Positions 1 to 9,373 are shown, counted from the stretch's first letter. The stretch: DNA of 64,000 nucleotides from Halalkaliarchaeum sp. AArc-CO (GCF_024972735.1 NZ_CP087722.1:102872-166871); one strand, 5' to 3'. The notes: generated by a model from the letters alone, not told the origin. Made by a program: numbers and translations.

Positions 1-657
1 CGACTCATTACAGCGATTCGAGTCGATACCAACAACACGGACGACGGCGACCTTCTTGACGAGGACGTAACGGAGCTCTCGACAGAGACAGGGTTACGTG
101 ACCTGCTCGTTGATGGTGGGTACACGCACAAGGAAGTAGAGAAGCGCTGCCGTGATCAGGAGATCACGCAGCACTTCTCGGGAATCACAGGTCAACGACC
201 TGCAGCGGAGAAGATGTCGTTGGCTGCGCCAGAGTGGGACGGGACCAGAATGGTTGCGTGTCCTGCCGGACACGAACCATTCGACCAGAACCACTACGAA
301 ACCGGTCGGATTTCTGGAAAGATGGAGAAGGAGTTCTGTGACGGGTGTCCGCACAGAGAGAGCTGTTTCGTCGAGGAGCAACAGAACCACTATAGCTACG
401 GCTTCAGGGAACGGCGGGTAGAAGTTGCGCAGCGACGCAAACGGTTAGATGATCCGGCTGAACATGAGTTTCTGAAGTTACGTGCCGGAGCTGAGTCGTT
501 GATCAACGAGATGTATCACAAAGACGGGGAGAAAACGACGTTCACAGGGAAGATCAAGGTGAAGAACGCGTCAATAGCGAAAGCTATCGGGAGAAACTTG
601 AAGCGAGCCTCCGGATTCATCGAATCGGAGGCGAAGCGGGAGAAATCGGCAGCATAG
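1..657 (+). CDS. Transposase, C-terminal part (runs off the window)
   Basis: The frame is open from base 1 to the stop at 655-657, giving 218 residues with no start, so the N-terminus lies outside the window. The text includes LLVDGGYTHKEVEKRC, then a cysteine-rich segment (CPAGHEP, CDGCPHRESCF) and a basic tail. A DGGY stretch followed by a CxxC-type zinc knuckle is typical of the C-terminal half of IS1182/IS4-like DDE transposases. That assignment is inferred from motif layout, without a database match. A strong hairpin about 90 bases downstream could be part of the IS end. Confidence 0.6.
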   Translation, partial: RLITAIRVDTNNTDDGDLLDEDVTELSTETGLRDLLVDGGYTHKEVEKRCRDQEITQHFSGITGQRPAAEKMSLAAPEWDGTRMVACPAGHEPFDQNHYETGRISGKMEKEFCDGCPHRESCFVEEQQNHYSYGFRERRVEVAQRRKRLDDPAEHEFLKLRAGAESLINEMYHKDGEKTTFTGKIKVKNASIAKAIGRNLKRASGFIESEAKREKSAA

Positions 658-1096
658 TCGGGGGAGGAGTGCAGTTTTTCGCTATTTGTTGGTGGTTCTG
701 TGGTGACGGCTCGCTTCTGGTGAGATAATCACTGGTGATTGGGACGGGGTGTTCTCGTCAGAACACCCCTTTCTGCGTTGCCCTCAGAGGTTGTATGCAG
801 CACAGCAACTATTTTGACTCTGACTCCGATGAGCCGTCTACCCACCCGAAGTTCGAATCGACTGTTTTCAGTCGGTTGGCGGGCTCGTCGATCGAGCATC
901 TCCCCGAAATTATACTCTTTTCTATCATCAAATAAAGTTAAGATAGTTCTGAGCGTATCCAGCCGGCAGTTACTCAGTTCGGGGCCGTCGTCTTTCCTCG
1001 TTCATCCATCACGGCACAGACCCGATTCGCCGGCGAGAAATGGATGAGCGGAACCGAAGCGCCACCTGCTGAGCGACAGTAACAGTGGAGGAACTC
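658..1096. other. Gene-free stretch with a terminator-like hairpin
   Basis: No supported gene in about 440 bases. A perfect 9-bp inverted repeat (GGGGTGTTC at 746-754 with GAACACCCC at 761-769) could be a terminator or the terminal repeat of the preceding transposase element. The last 12 bases before 1097 carry GGAGGA, the ribosome binding site of the next gene. Confidence 0.5.
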
Positions 1097-2401
1097 ATGC
1101 CCAACGAGACACACGTAGCGGTCGAATCAAACGACGAACAGCACTCCGAGCCGTCTGACTCGGCATTCCCGATTTCACGCCGGGCCGCACTCGGCGGATT
1201 GCTCGGGCTCGGCCTCTTGAGTAGCACCGCGGCCGCCCAACCACCGGCCCGACGATGGAATAGCGATCAAACTGCCAATGGCTACCGGCTGCTCGATCTC
1301 GGAGCGCTCACCATGCGAGACAACGACATCGAGATCCGCGATTTCGAAGGGACGAATCTGGAAATCGAGGACGGCGTGCTGAACGCCATCGTCGAGTCCG
1401 AAGAGTTCGAACTTCTGGTCGGTCGGTATCTCGACTTCGATGACGACGACACGCTCCAGTTCACCGGCCCGGCCGAGTGGCAAAACAAAACCACCACCTC
1501 GGTCAACGAAGCCAGTGGCGAGAATGCGACGGTCGGTGGGGGTCACTCCAACGTGGCCAGTGGCGAGAATGCGACGGTCGCCGGCGGGGGCGGTGAAAAC
1601 GAGGGGGATGGAAACCCTGCCAGCGGCCGTTGGGCGTCGGTCGGCGGCGGCCAGAGCAACATCGCCAGCAGTTTTCAGGCGACCGTCGGTGGTGGTATCC
1701 TCAACAGAGCCAGGGGTGATTCAGCGACGGTCGCTGGCGGCGCGAGCAACGAAGCCAGCGATATTGCTACGACGGTCGGCGGTGGCTCCGGCAACAAAGC
1801 CAGCGGCTTTCTTGCGACGGTCGCCGGCGGCGCGAGCAACGAAGCCAGCGGCACTATGGCGACTATTCCCGGGGGACAAAGGAACATAGCCGCCGGCAGA
1901 TCCTCGTTTGCGGCAGGACGGTACGCAAGAGCGAACCACGATGGCGCGTTCGTGTTCGGTGACTCATCGATGACTACAATCAGCTCGAATGGAGCAGATG
2001 AGGCACGGTTCCAGATGCCGGTCTATGCGGAGTCGTTCAACACGACCAGTACCCGTACAAAAAAGACCAACACCGAACCGGTCGATCCCCAGCAGGCCTT
2101 GGCAGGCGTCGAGTCACTTGACGTGAGCACTTGGGAATTCACTGACAGCGACGGCGGGCGACATATGGGGCCGATGGCTGAGGAGTTCTTCGAGACGTTC
2201 GGCCTCGGCGACTCTGATGACTCAATTGCCTCCGTCGATGCTGATGGCGTGGCCTTCGCCGCTATCCAGGGCCTCTCTGCAAAGCTTGAGCAGAAGGACG
2301 AACGTATTGCCGAGTTGTATGAACGGCTTGCGACACTTGAAGAGCGTGTTGGTGTGCGACCAGTTGCTGCTGACGGTGGAACAGTAGGGACCGAAGACTG
2401 A
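1097..2401 (+). CDS. Exported YadA-head-like repeat protein with C-terminal S74 chaperone domain
   Basis: A 434-residue protein predicted to be exported folded and to form a surface fibre or spike. A twin-arginine signal (SRRAALGGLLGLGLLSS) lies around residues 20-45. Residues about 130-270 are tandem copies of a pattern GGGxxNxASGxxATV, as in trimeric YadA-like heads. Residues about 310-405 match the S74 intramolecular chaperone/autoprotease domain of phage tail spikes: S-TRT-KK (Ser and Lys in the expected dyad spacing), HMGPMAEEF, and a C-terminal coiled coil (LEQKDERIAELYERLATLEERV) that would trimerise. ATG 1097 is preferred over GTG 1085 because GGAGGA sits 5 bases upstream of it. It could be a cell-surface adhesin or a captured viral fibre gene. 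Confidence 0.85.
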   Translation: MPNETHVAVESNDEQHSEPSDSAFPISRRAALGGLLGLGLLSSTAAAQPPARRWNSDQTANGYRLLDLGALTMRDNDIEIRDFEGTNLEIEDGVLNAIVESEEFELLVGRYLDFDDDDTLQFTGPAEWQNKTTTSVNEASGENATVGGGHSNVASGENATVAGGGGENEGDGNPASGRWASVGGGQSNIASSFQATVGGGILNRARGDSATVAGGASNEASDIATTVGGGSGNKASGFLATVAGGASNEASGTMATIPGGQRNIAAGRSSFAAGRYARANHDGAFVFGDSSMTTISSNGADEARFQMPVYAESFNTTSTRTKKTNTEPVDPQQALAGVESLDVSTWEFTDSDGGRHMGPMAEEFFETFGLGDSDDSIASVDADGVAFAAIQGLSAKLEQKDERIAELYERLATLEERVGVRPVAADGGTVGTED

Positions 2402-2454
2402 ACGGATCTATACAGCCCGGTTTCTGGCTGGAACGAATGGTGATCTGTGCTGCA

Positions 2455-2533
2455 TACGCGCCCTCCATCTTGCACGCCAACCAGTAACAATATCGCTTAT
2501 CTGATCGTTGTTTCGCTCAGTTAGGCAAGGGCC
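2455..2533 (+). repeat. Direct repeat, left copy
   Basis: About 65-80 bases starting near CATCTTGCACGCCAACCAG and ending near CGCTCAGTTAG recur almost unchanged at about 7597-7675 in the same orientation, with only a few mismatches. No coding content is supported. The pair brackets a 5.1-kb segment. See the right copy and the finding. Confidence 0.8.
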
Positions 2534-2694
2534 AAAAGAGAACCTCAGGTTGGCAGGAGCACCCCTCCCTGGTAGCGCACTGACGTCGTCGGACTCTTCG
2601 GCGCCCGCTCGAGTTCCTCGCGTGCGATCTTCGAACGTGAATCCGCTACGGAATACCGGGATATTTACGCTATTTGGGTGTCACGTTGAATGAG

Positions 2695-3783
2695 ATGCCT
2701 ACTTCGCCCGACGACTTGCTGTCCGATCTGCAGAGTCTGGCTGACGAGTTGGGACACGCACCCATGCCTGGCGAAATCGACGACAAGGGAGCCTACACGA
2801 TGCAGGAATACAGGGATCAGTTCGGATCGTGGGCGAATACACTCGCGGCGGCAGGTCTGGAACAGCCGCGGGGACGTCGTATTCCCGATGAAGCACTTCT
2901 CGCCGAGTTGCGCCGAGTGGCAGACGAGTTCGATCGCACTCCGATGGAGACGGACATGACGTCAAGGGGCCACCACGGCGCCCAGACCTACAGAAATCGC
3001 TTCGGATCCTGGAATCAGGCACTCGAAGCCGCTGGGCTCTCATCGCGCCCCGATCGTCGCGAGCCCTCACGCGAGGACTTGCTCTCGGAACTCCAGCGAG
3101 TCGCCACCGAACTCGGCCGATCCCCGTCGTGGAATGACATGTTGGAACACGGCGAGTACGTGCCGAATACATACCGCTCCCGATTTGGCTCGTGGAACGA
3201 CGCCCTCGAGGTCGCTGGACTCGACCACCGTGAGTCCCCCGAAAGAATACCACGGAAAGAGTTACTCGCAGAGTTGCAGCGCCTCGCGGATGAAAAGGGT
3301 AGGGCCCCAAAAACGACGGATATGGAACGTAAGGGGGCCTTCAGCCCGGGCACGTATCACCGACGGTTTGGGTCATGGGACGATGCACTCGCGGCGGCAG
3401 GCTTTGAGCCAGGTGACTCTCGGATGCGAATTTCTCGAACTGAACTACTCGCCGAGTTGCAGCGCCTCGCTGACGAAACGGGTTCGCCCCCGTCAACGAC
3501 GGACCTGCGCCAGGAGGGGGCGTTCAATCCGGGGACCTATCGCCGCCGGTTCGGATCCTGGAACGCAGCACTCGAGGCGGCTGGACTCGATCCGCGCGAA
3601 TCAGCCGACCAGATCACCCGCGATGAGTTGCTCGCAGAGTTGCATCGTCTCGCCGACGAAACGAGTTCGGTGCCGACAACGACGGATATGCGTGAAGATG
3701 GTGCATTTAGCCCGGGAACGTACTATCGACGGTTTGACTCCTGGGAGGAGGCACTCGAGGCTGCAGAACTCACCTCTGAGTAG
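2695..3783 (+). CDS. Array of six homing-endonuclease-associated (HNH_repeat) units
   Basis: A 362-residue protein built wholly from six tandem units of about 58 residues. Each unit has the pattern ELLAELQRLADExGRxPxxxDMxxxGxFxxxTYxxRFGSWxxALxAAGL. This is the small DNA-binding repeat found next to HNH nuclease domains in some homing endonucleases (Pfam HNH_repeat type). No HNH, GIY-YIG or LAGLIDADG motif is present, so it is probably a modular DNA-binding protein and not a nuclease. The start at ATG 2695 is preferred over TTG 2674. A decayed homologue lies on the other strand at 5.4-6.5 kb. Function unknown. Confidence 0.8.
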   Translation: MPTSPDDLLSDLQSLADELGHAPMPGEIDDKGAYTMQEYRDQFGSWANTLAAAGLEQPRGRRIPDEALLAELRRVADEFDRTPMETDMTSRGHHGAQTYRNRFGSWNQALEAAGLSSRPDRREPSREDLLSELQRVATELGRSPSWNDMLEHGEYVPNTYRSRFGSWNDALEVAGLDHRESPERIPRKELLAELQRLADEKGRAPKTTDMERKGAFSPGTYHRRFGSWDDALAAAGFEPGDSRMRISRTELLAELQRLADETGSPPSTTDLRQEGAFNPGTYRRRFGSWNAALEAAGLDPRESADQITRDELLAELHRLADETSSVPTTTDMREDGAFSPGTYYRRFDSWEEALEAAELTSE

Positions 3784-4061
3784 CTACGAAACTTTTTTGG
3801 GCAACAATACGCCGATTTCAGGGCTCACCTGAACAGGTCCAACCGGGAGTTCAGGGTTTTCCAGAAACGGCTGCATAACTCTCAAGGTAGGGCTGATAAT
3901 TCGTCGGGAAATTCTGGGACACTTTGAGATCATCCCGAGGACCCTCAGGTGCCCCAATACAGTATGGGTATAGGATATAGAAAGGAGTGAGCGCGTCCGG
4001 TTGGGTGCGGTGCGGTTCCGTACCCGTGAGGGCGTGCGTGCAAACGAAGGTGAGATAACCT

Positions 4062-4655
4062 ATGGAACGACGCAAGTTCGTGATCGGTCTGGGATCGCTC
4101 GCCGCCGGCGGGGCGGCTGCAATGGGTAGTGGTGCGTTTTCAATGGCGACCGTCCAGCGTGATGTGACTGTTCAGACGACCGGCGATGCTAATGCAGTTG
4201 TCGGTCTCTACCCAATCGAAGGTGGAACTGGTGATAACAATACCAACACGGACGGGTCTGATGGAGACTACGCAGAAATAAGCAACAGGACCCTTGAAGT
4301 CACGCTTGATGAGCTTAATAAAGACGCTGACTTCACTTTCCAAGACGTCTTCACAATTGTTAACGAAGGGACTGAAACCGTCAACCTTGATCGGATAAAC
4401 GAAAGTGGTTGGTGGGAATCTAACGCGTTCAATGTTCTGATTGCTGAAGAGTTGGATTCCTACCAAGACGATGTGGGGAGAGAGGTCTTTGATGAAAACT
4501 TCGACCAGAGTTCGAATCCTGCTACGGAGAACACCGCGGGGCTTGAGCCGGGTGATTCAATCGTCATTGGCTTCGGGTTCTGGGGTGAAGACGGTGTTGG
4601 TTCGTGGGACGACGATGATGTGCCCGAGACTCTAACGTTCAACCTTGGCGGATAG
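4062..4655 (+). CDS. Exported DUF1102-like protein
   Basis: A 197-residue acidic protein. The N-terminus, MERRKFVIGLGSLAAGGAAA, looks like a Tat or SipW-type signal. It is followed by an ATVQRDVTVQTTGDANAVV block and beta-rich sequence, as in haloarchaeal DUF1102 proteins, which resemble TasA/camelysin fibre subunits. A GGTGA ribosome site precedes the ATG. The start region, including about 50 bases upstream, is nearly identical to that of the broken copy at 6830. It precedes a second member of the family, 48 bases on. The fibre or envelope role is family-level inference. Confidence 0.75.
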   Translation: MERRKFVIGLGSLAAGGAAAMGSGAFSMATVQRDVTVQTTGDANAVVGLYPIEGGTGDNNTNTDGSDGDYAEISNRTLEVTLDELNKDADFTFQDVFTIVNEGTETVNLDRINESGWWESNAFNVLIAEELDSYQDDVGREVFDENFDQSSNPATENTAGLEPGDSIVIGFGFWGEDGVGSWDDDDVPETLTFNLGG

Positions 4656-4703
4656 CTAACCACACAACCTTGATACCGGTCTGAAAAATGACCGAGTGAT
4701 ATA

Positions 4704-5267
4704 ATGAAACGAAGACAAATCCTCGCTGGGGTCGTAGCTACGGTCGGTGCTAGTGTCTTCGCCACCGGAACTGGAGCATTCAGTAAAGCTACTGTCCAGC
4801 GGGAAATCACCGTTGAGATAACAAACGACTTGGATGCCGTTCTTACTCTCACACCGCTTGGAGGTTCCCAACGTTCCAGTGGTGGATTCCCAGAAGAAGG
4901 CACGGTTGAATTCAATTTACCTGGGGATGTTAGTGAGAAGAAACTGAATATCGATGCGATCATTCAGTACAGCCGTGATGTCGAACCCGAAGGGGCTAAT
5001 GGACTCTTACGAATAGGGAATGACGGAACTGAGACGGTAGAAGTCACTGACGATCCAGTTGATCCTGATCCGGATAAACCAGGCATTGGCCTATTTTGGG
5101 TTGAAGAAGATCGTGGAGTTGAAGGGCTAAAGCCGCTGCTTCGTGAAGAGCCAGTAACACTTGAACCTGGAGATCATATTGATGTAGGTGTTGAGGTGGA
5201 TACCTTTGGTCTTGATCCTAATGAAACATACGAGACTGAAGTAACCATCAACGCAGATCAGATTTAA
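4704..5267 (+). CDS. Exported DUF1102-like protein
   Basis: A 187-residue acidic protein with the signal MKRRQILAGVVATVGASVFA and the same AFSKATVQREITVEIT block after the signal as the upstream gene, so the two are divergent paralogues. It probably forms an operon with the upstream gene (48-base gap). No enzymatic motif is visible. The sequence is more AT-rich than the preceding gene, and an AT-rich stretch of about 60 bases follows the stop. It is likely a cell-surface or fibre component, by family only. Confidence 0.72.
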   Translation: MKRRQILAGVVATVGASVFATGTGAFSKATVQREITVEITNDLDAVLTLTPLGGSQRSSGGFPEEGTVEFNLPGDVSEKKLNIDAIIQYSRDVEPEGANGLLRIGNDGTETVEVTDDPVDPDPDKPGIGLFWVEEDRGVEGLKPLLREEPVTLEPGDHIDVGVEVDTFGLDPNETYETEVTINADQI

Positions 5268-5396
5268 CAATTATCTATTTGAAATTAATATATTTTCAAA
5301 TTATTAATATATTACTCGAATTAGAGAGCTAACCGAAGGAAGACTATTTTCCTGATGAATTAGCTTGCCAACAAATGTAGTGACACGCCTTCGCTT

Positions 5397-6470
5397 TCAC
5401 TCCAATTCCGAAAGTTTAGCGGCCTCAATTGCGTCGCCCCTTAATTCAAACCGATTGTAATAGGTCGTCGCGCTATACTCCCCGTGATCCCGCATATCGA
5501 CTATCCAGGGTTTGCGATCGAGTTCCTCCGCAAGAGAGCGTAGTTCTTCGAGTAACTCTTCGATCGGTATCTTGCACGTCGGCTCCCTTGGGACGAACCC
5601 AGCGGCTTTAACAGCCACTGCCCACGATCAGAACTCTTGGCGATAGCTTTGCACGTAATATGCGCATTGCTCTTCGATATTAGCTATTTTCGGCTGTCCA
5701 CCCACCTCCTCGGCGAGGGCCCTTAGGTCGGCAAGCAGTTCCTCACAGGACGGCGGTTCCGTTTGGTCGGTGCCAGCAGCTTCGAGGGCATCCTCCCACA
5801 AGTCGAAGCGCCGATAGTACACCACGACACTTGTACTCGCCGCGTTCTTCGTCATCAAATGTCTTCGGGGGGCGGTCGAGCGTCTCGGCCAACGACCGGA
5901 GGTCCTCGAGAAGTTCCTCTCCGGGAACCTCCTCGACGGATCGCGTCTCCAGACCAGTGGTTTCCAGTGTCTCGATCCACGAGCCGAATCGCTGGCGGTA
6001 CGTCCCCGTTCCGCATTCACTATATTCGGTTATCTCTGACTGTGATTGTGGGCGATCGAACTCATCGGCCAGTCGCTGGAGTTCCGCGAGCAGTTCCTCG
6101 CGTGAGCGCTCTTTGCGGGCCGCGTGTGGGTCGAGACCTGCTTCCTTGACGGCGGTCGTCCATGACCCGAACCGGTTGCGATATGACGCCGACCCGTAAC
6201 CGCCGCGGTCGGTCATATCCTGTTCCGAGGGGACTTTTCCAGTTCTGCTCCGAGTCCGCGGAGTTCCGCCAGCAACTCGTTATCCGGGATGCAGCGCCCG
6301 TGTGGAAGATCGAGACCCGCGACGGTAAGTGCCTACTGTCAGGGCCCGAAGTCTTCTCGATAGACCGCGAGGCCATACGCACTGTGTTCGTAGAGTTCGG
6401 TCAGCATCGGTGCTCTGTCGAGTTCGGCTGATATCTGGTTGAGTTCGGTTATTATTTCTTGCGAGAGATG
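5397..6470 (-). pseudogene. Decayed HNH_repeat array gene
   Basis: Several minus-strand frames together encode about six units like those at 2695-3783, including EELLAELQRLADEFDRP, TGTYRQRFGSW and EELLEELRSLAEELDRK. The frame is broken at least four times: TGA and TAG after EDFGP near 6340, a shift near 6215, a shift near 5835, and a TGA at about 5627 where the unit consensus FGSW needs Gly (GGA to TGA). Unit order is preserved, so this was once one array protein, inverted relative to the intact gene. Confidence 0.8.
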
Positions 6471-6829
6471 GGCAGAGTTGGGGGACGTGGTGAAAATCTG
6501 GTAGGGTTGTGACAGACGACAACCGACGAGAAGTATATAACCTCCGGCTGGCGGTGCCCGAGATGGATGGGACAACACAACGGCTGTGCTGATGTTAGAG
6601 TCGGTGTTTCAGGCCGCGCCTGAGATACTGAAAGCGGTCAGTAAACCAATCGGTAATATTCAGACATCATCTGATTTACCTGCGCCAGACCGATTGGCCG
6701 ACCTGAGATATCTCTGGGGGCTCAATAGAGTATGGGCATGGGATAGATGAGTGAATAAGCGCGCCCTCGGCGGCTGCGGCAAGTTCCGTGCCCGTGAGGG
6801 CGTGCGTGCAAACGAAGGTGACATAACCT

Positions 6830-7399
6830 ATGGAACGACGCAAGTTCGTAATCGGTCTGTGATCGCTCGTCGCCGGCGGGGCGACTGCAATAGGTAGCGG
6901 TGCGTTCACGAGTGTGGAGGCCAACCGCAAAGTCACGGTAACTCCGAGAGAAGATGCCAATGCATATCTGCGAATCGAAGAAGGTGGCGAGAATGGCTGG
7001 GCTGCCAGCGACACCGGCGGTCCGACCGGCGACGGTGTTTTAGATATTGACCTCGACGGTGGTCATGGGTCAACTGGAGGTAGCGGTCCTAATATTCGGG
7101 CGACGACGACGCTCAACGACGTGTTCCGTGTCGGTAACGAACACGGCGGAGGCGACGACGTGTGGGTTTACGTCGAGTTCGACACGGCGGATGGGTCAGT
7201 TGATGAAGACGATTTCGACTTCTACGACAGCGATGGCGAACCTAACGATGATTCTATTGTCGGGGAAGACAATGCTGTCGAACTAGGGTCTGGGGAGGAA
7301 GTCGAGGTCGGTATCTGGCTCGACTTCGACGACGATGTCGATTTCACTCAGGTCCTAAACAATATCGACATCTTCGCCGAAAACGAAGATCCGTCCTAA
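6830..7399 (+). pseudogene. Broken DUF1102-like gene (in-frame TGA in signal peptide)
   Basis: The start ATG 6830 and first ten codons (MERRKFVIGL) copy the intact gene at 4062. Codon 11 at 6860-6862 is TGA where the intact gene has GGA. After it the frame is open for another 178 codons (SLVAGGATAIGSGAF, then an acidic mature part ending ENEDPS). Either the gene is dead, or translation restarts at GTG 6914, which would give a protein without a signal peptide. The upstream 50 bases also match those before 4062, so promoter and start were duplicated together. Confidence 0.75.
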
Positions 7400-7416
7400 T
7401 CCGCCACGACGGCCCC

Positions 7417-7665
7417 GTGACGAGCTGCCCGGAGGGTGAGGTGATAAACACGCGGGAGTTCTTTGAGGGGAAGAAGCGGGCGGCTGAGATTGCGGAGGAG
7501 AAGGGCTTTCGTGGGTTCACAGTGATCGCGCATCCGTGGTGGGCGACGGCGTCGGCGGAGTCGGCAACCGAGAACCGCACTCGGTTCATGCCACATTCGC
7601 GCCGTACATCTTGCACGCCAACCAGTAACAATATCGCTAATCTGATCGTTGTTTCGCTCAGTTAG
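7417..7665 (+). CDS. Unassigned short reading frame
   Basis: An 82-codon frame (MTSCPEGEVINTREFFEGKKRAAE, partly protein-like up to about residue 45) runs into the direct repeat at its 3' end. No family is recognised. It may be a 5' fragment of a larger gene cut by the repeat, or chance. GTG start only. Confidence 0.25.
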   Translation: MTSCPEGEVINTREFFEGKKRAAEIAEEKGFRGFTVIAHPWWATASAESATENRTRFMPHSRRTSCTPTSNNIANLIVVSLS

Positions 7666-7675
7666 GGAAGAGCCT
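7597..7675 (+). repeat. Direct repeat, right copy
   Basis: Near-identical to 2455-2533 (same TTGCACGCCAACCAGTAAC core and same CGCTCAGTTAG end). Together they bound the segment carrying the array proteins and the DUF1102-like genes. They could be attachment-site repeats, target duplications enlarged by recombination, or ends of a deleted element. Confidence 0.8.
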
Positions 7676-8143
7676 GATTTGATTGTGGGCTTCCAGAAAA
7701 CCCCGTTAGAGGAGATTCGAGAAGCACTACCCGTTTACGTGGTAGCAGGCGCAAAGTCTCGCCGTTCACGGCGGGGATACGCGCCGTCCGCAACACCGGC
7801 TTTATTTCGACCCGGGCCGTTTCACCGACCAACCGACGCGGCACGCCCGCGCCCACGCCGGGACAATTGGACAATATCGGCTCACCCATCTCGTGCCCAC
7901 GATGGAATCCCATCACGGAGCGAGGATGGACACCGACGCAAAACACCAGGTACCTTTGATTCCGCCGACCCCCTGCTCGAAGCCCGGAGGAAACGACGGG
8001 AGCGACCGGGGGAGAGGATAGGAGTAACGGCGGCTTGGCACCGCCAGTTCCCGTCGGTGGACGAACCTGAAACTCCCAACGCAACCGCCGCGGTGCGGTC
8101 TGGCGGTGGGAATCCTCGCCCTTCAGGGCGGGGAGGATGTCAA
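7676..8143 (+). mobile_element. IS200/IS605-type relic with right end
   Basis: No intact gene in this stretch. The last 40 bases (about 8106-8143) form GGGAATCCTCGCCC-TTCA-GGGCGGGGAGGA followed by TGTCAA. This matches the right-end hairpin and tail of the intact element at about 45.21-45.26 kb (GGGATTCCTCC...GGAGGAGG, then GTCAA). The body to the left is unreadable, so this is a solo or decayed right end. It abuts the 3' end of the minus-strand gene at 8123-8398. Confidence 0.6.
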
Positions 8144-8398
8144 TGAAATCGTATCCAGGATGTGTTCAGCGAGAGTCCGGTCATCGTAATATTGCTCTCT
8201 CCATCCGACTTGCGTGGAGACGAAGTCCATCCAGTTCTCTAATCCCGCCTCTTCTATGTGGGCAATTTCTCCATCAACGGTCACCCAGACCACGCCCAAC
8301 AATGGATCAAAATAGTGTGGACGTCCTTTGGCATCGATTCCAACTCGCTTCCGATCGACTGTTCGTGATTGCAAAGCTTCTTGTTCGACATCGGCCAT
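8123..8398 (-). CDS. Small hypothetical protein coupled to tfb, 3' end replaced by IS end
   Basis: 91 codons (MADVEQEALQSRTVDRKRVG...). The ATG overlaps the stop of the TFB gene by one base (TAATG), so the two form a translationally coupled operon. Sequence up to about LDTIS reads as a real protein. The final residues LTSSPP and the stop are encoded inside the IS right-end hairpin, so the natural C-terminus is probably missing. Family not recognised. The short conserved-looking stretch HYFDPLLGVVWVTVDGE may be a small beta domain. Confidence 0.6.
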   Translation of the reverse strand: MADVEQEALQSRTVDRKRVGIDAKGRPHYFDPLLGVVWVTVDGEIAHIEEAGLENWMDFVSTQVGWREQYYDDRTLAEHILDTISLTSSPP

Positions 8399-9345
8399 TA
8401 CATCGATTCAGCAATCCCGCTATTGGTCAGCAAATTCCAACTGGACCGCACTGTCACCGGTGTGGTGTTCGCGACTGACGCCACCTCAGATTGCGTCAGG
8501 TCCTCCCCACACTCTCGAGCAGCGTGGTACAGACAGCCGGCTGCAACGCCGGATGGCTTCCGACCGCTAGCGAGTCCAGTTTCGAAGACTTCCTTCGCGA
8601 GGGTAACTGCCCGACGTTCGACCTGGTTCGATAGTTCGAGTTTAGACGAGAGTTGGGGAACGAACTCCTGGGGTGATTGCGGTTTTGCTTCCAGTTCCAA
8701 CTCCACGTTCATCACCTGGTAGCCGAGTTCGACCTTCGCTTTACTCACTCGAGACACCTCGGCGATTTCCTCGATTGTCCGAGTCCAGGTTCCACACCGA
8801 ACTGCGGCATAGACGCTGCCCGATGCGATCGTTTCAATCGATCGACCCATTAGAAGATCCGCCTCGTGTGCTTTCCTGAAAATTTTCGAGGCTCGTTCCA
8901 GGGCAGCACTCGGGAGATCGAGCGCACTGGTTAGCCGGTTGATCTCCGTACAGGCTTCTGCGAGATTGCGCTCTTTCTTTGATTTGAACCGGCCACGGGT
9001 ATTTTCACGCCGCAACCGCCCAAGTTGAGAGCGCTTCTTTCCTGAGAGGGTGTTTCCATTCCCGTCCTGCTTCCTGCCAATCTTCGTCGAGAGACCGCGA
9101 TCGTGACGGGCCTGGGTAAGGGGAGCACCGGTGCGACTTCGGGTGGTTTCTTCGTTTTGGAACGTCCGCCACTCGGGGCCGTGATCAATCCGTGAATCCT
9201 CGATGACGAGACTGCAATCGGAACAACGCCGTTCTCCGCTTTCGACCACGATTGACCCATCACACTCTGGACACGATGCATTATCGTCGATTGTTCGTCC
9301 AACCTGTTCGTCGAAACCCGTCTGGTAGACATCTCGTTGGGACAT
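8398..9345 (-). CDS. tfb: Transcription initiation factor TFB
   Basis: A 315-residue archaeal homologue of TFIIB, which bridges TBP-TATA and RNA polymerase. N-terminal zinc ribbon: CPECDGSIVVESGERRCSDC (residues about 24-43), followed by the B-finger region IDHGPEWRTF. Two cyclin-like repeats cover residues about 120-315. The second ends LTQSEVASVANTTPVTVRSSW, the usual C-terminal helix-turn-helix. Haloarchaea carry many TFBs, and this one sits among mobile DNA. A GGGAG ribosome site precedes the ATG, and its promoter carries the GCCCC/GGGGC motif shared with four other promoters here. Confidence 0.93.
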   Translation of the reverse strand: MSQRDVYQTGFDEQVGRTIDDNASCPECDGSIVVESGERRCSDCSLVIEDSRIDHGPEWRTFQNEETTRSRTGAPLTQARHDRGLSTKIGRKQDGNGNTLSGKKRSQLGRLRRENTRGRFKSKKERNLAEACTEINRLTSALDLPSAALERASKIFRKAHEADLLMGRSIETIASGSVYAAVRCGTWTRTIEEIAEVSRVSKAKVELGYQVMNVELELEAKPQSPQEFVPQLSSKLELSNQVERRAVTLAKEVFETGLASGRKPSGVAAGCLYHAARECGEDLTQSEVASVANTTPVTVRSSWNLLTNSGIAESM

Positions 9346-9373
9346 GTTTCTTCTCCCGGGACGACTTCAAAGC

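Noticed and set aside
746..769. Hairpin as a tRNA or regulatory RNA
   Set aside because: Only one stem is present, without cloverleaf arms; no tRNA was recognised in the window by eye.
7649..8146. 165-codon plus-strand open frame
   Set aside because: Composition is high-GC shadow type, rich in Arg/Pro, and its end lies in an IS right-end hairpin. No domain is visible.
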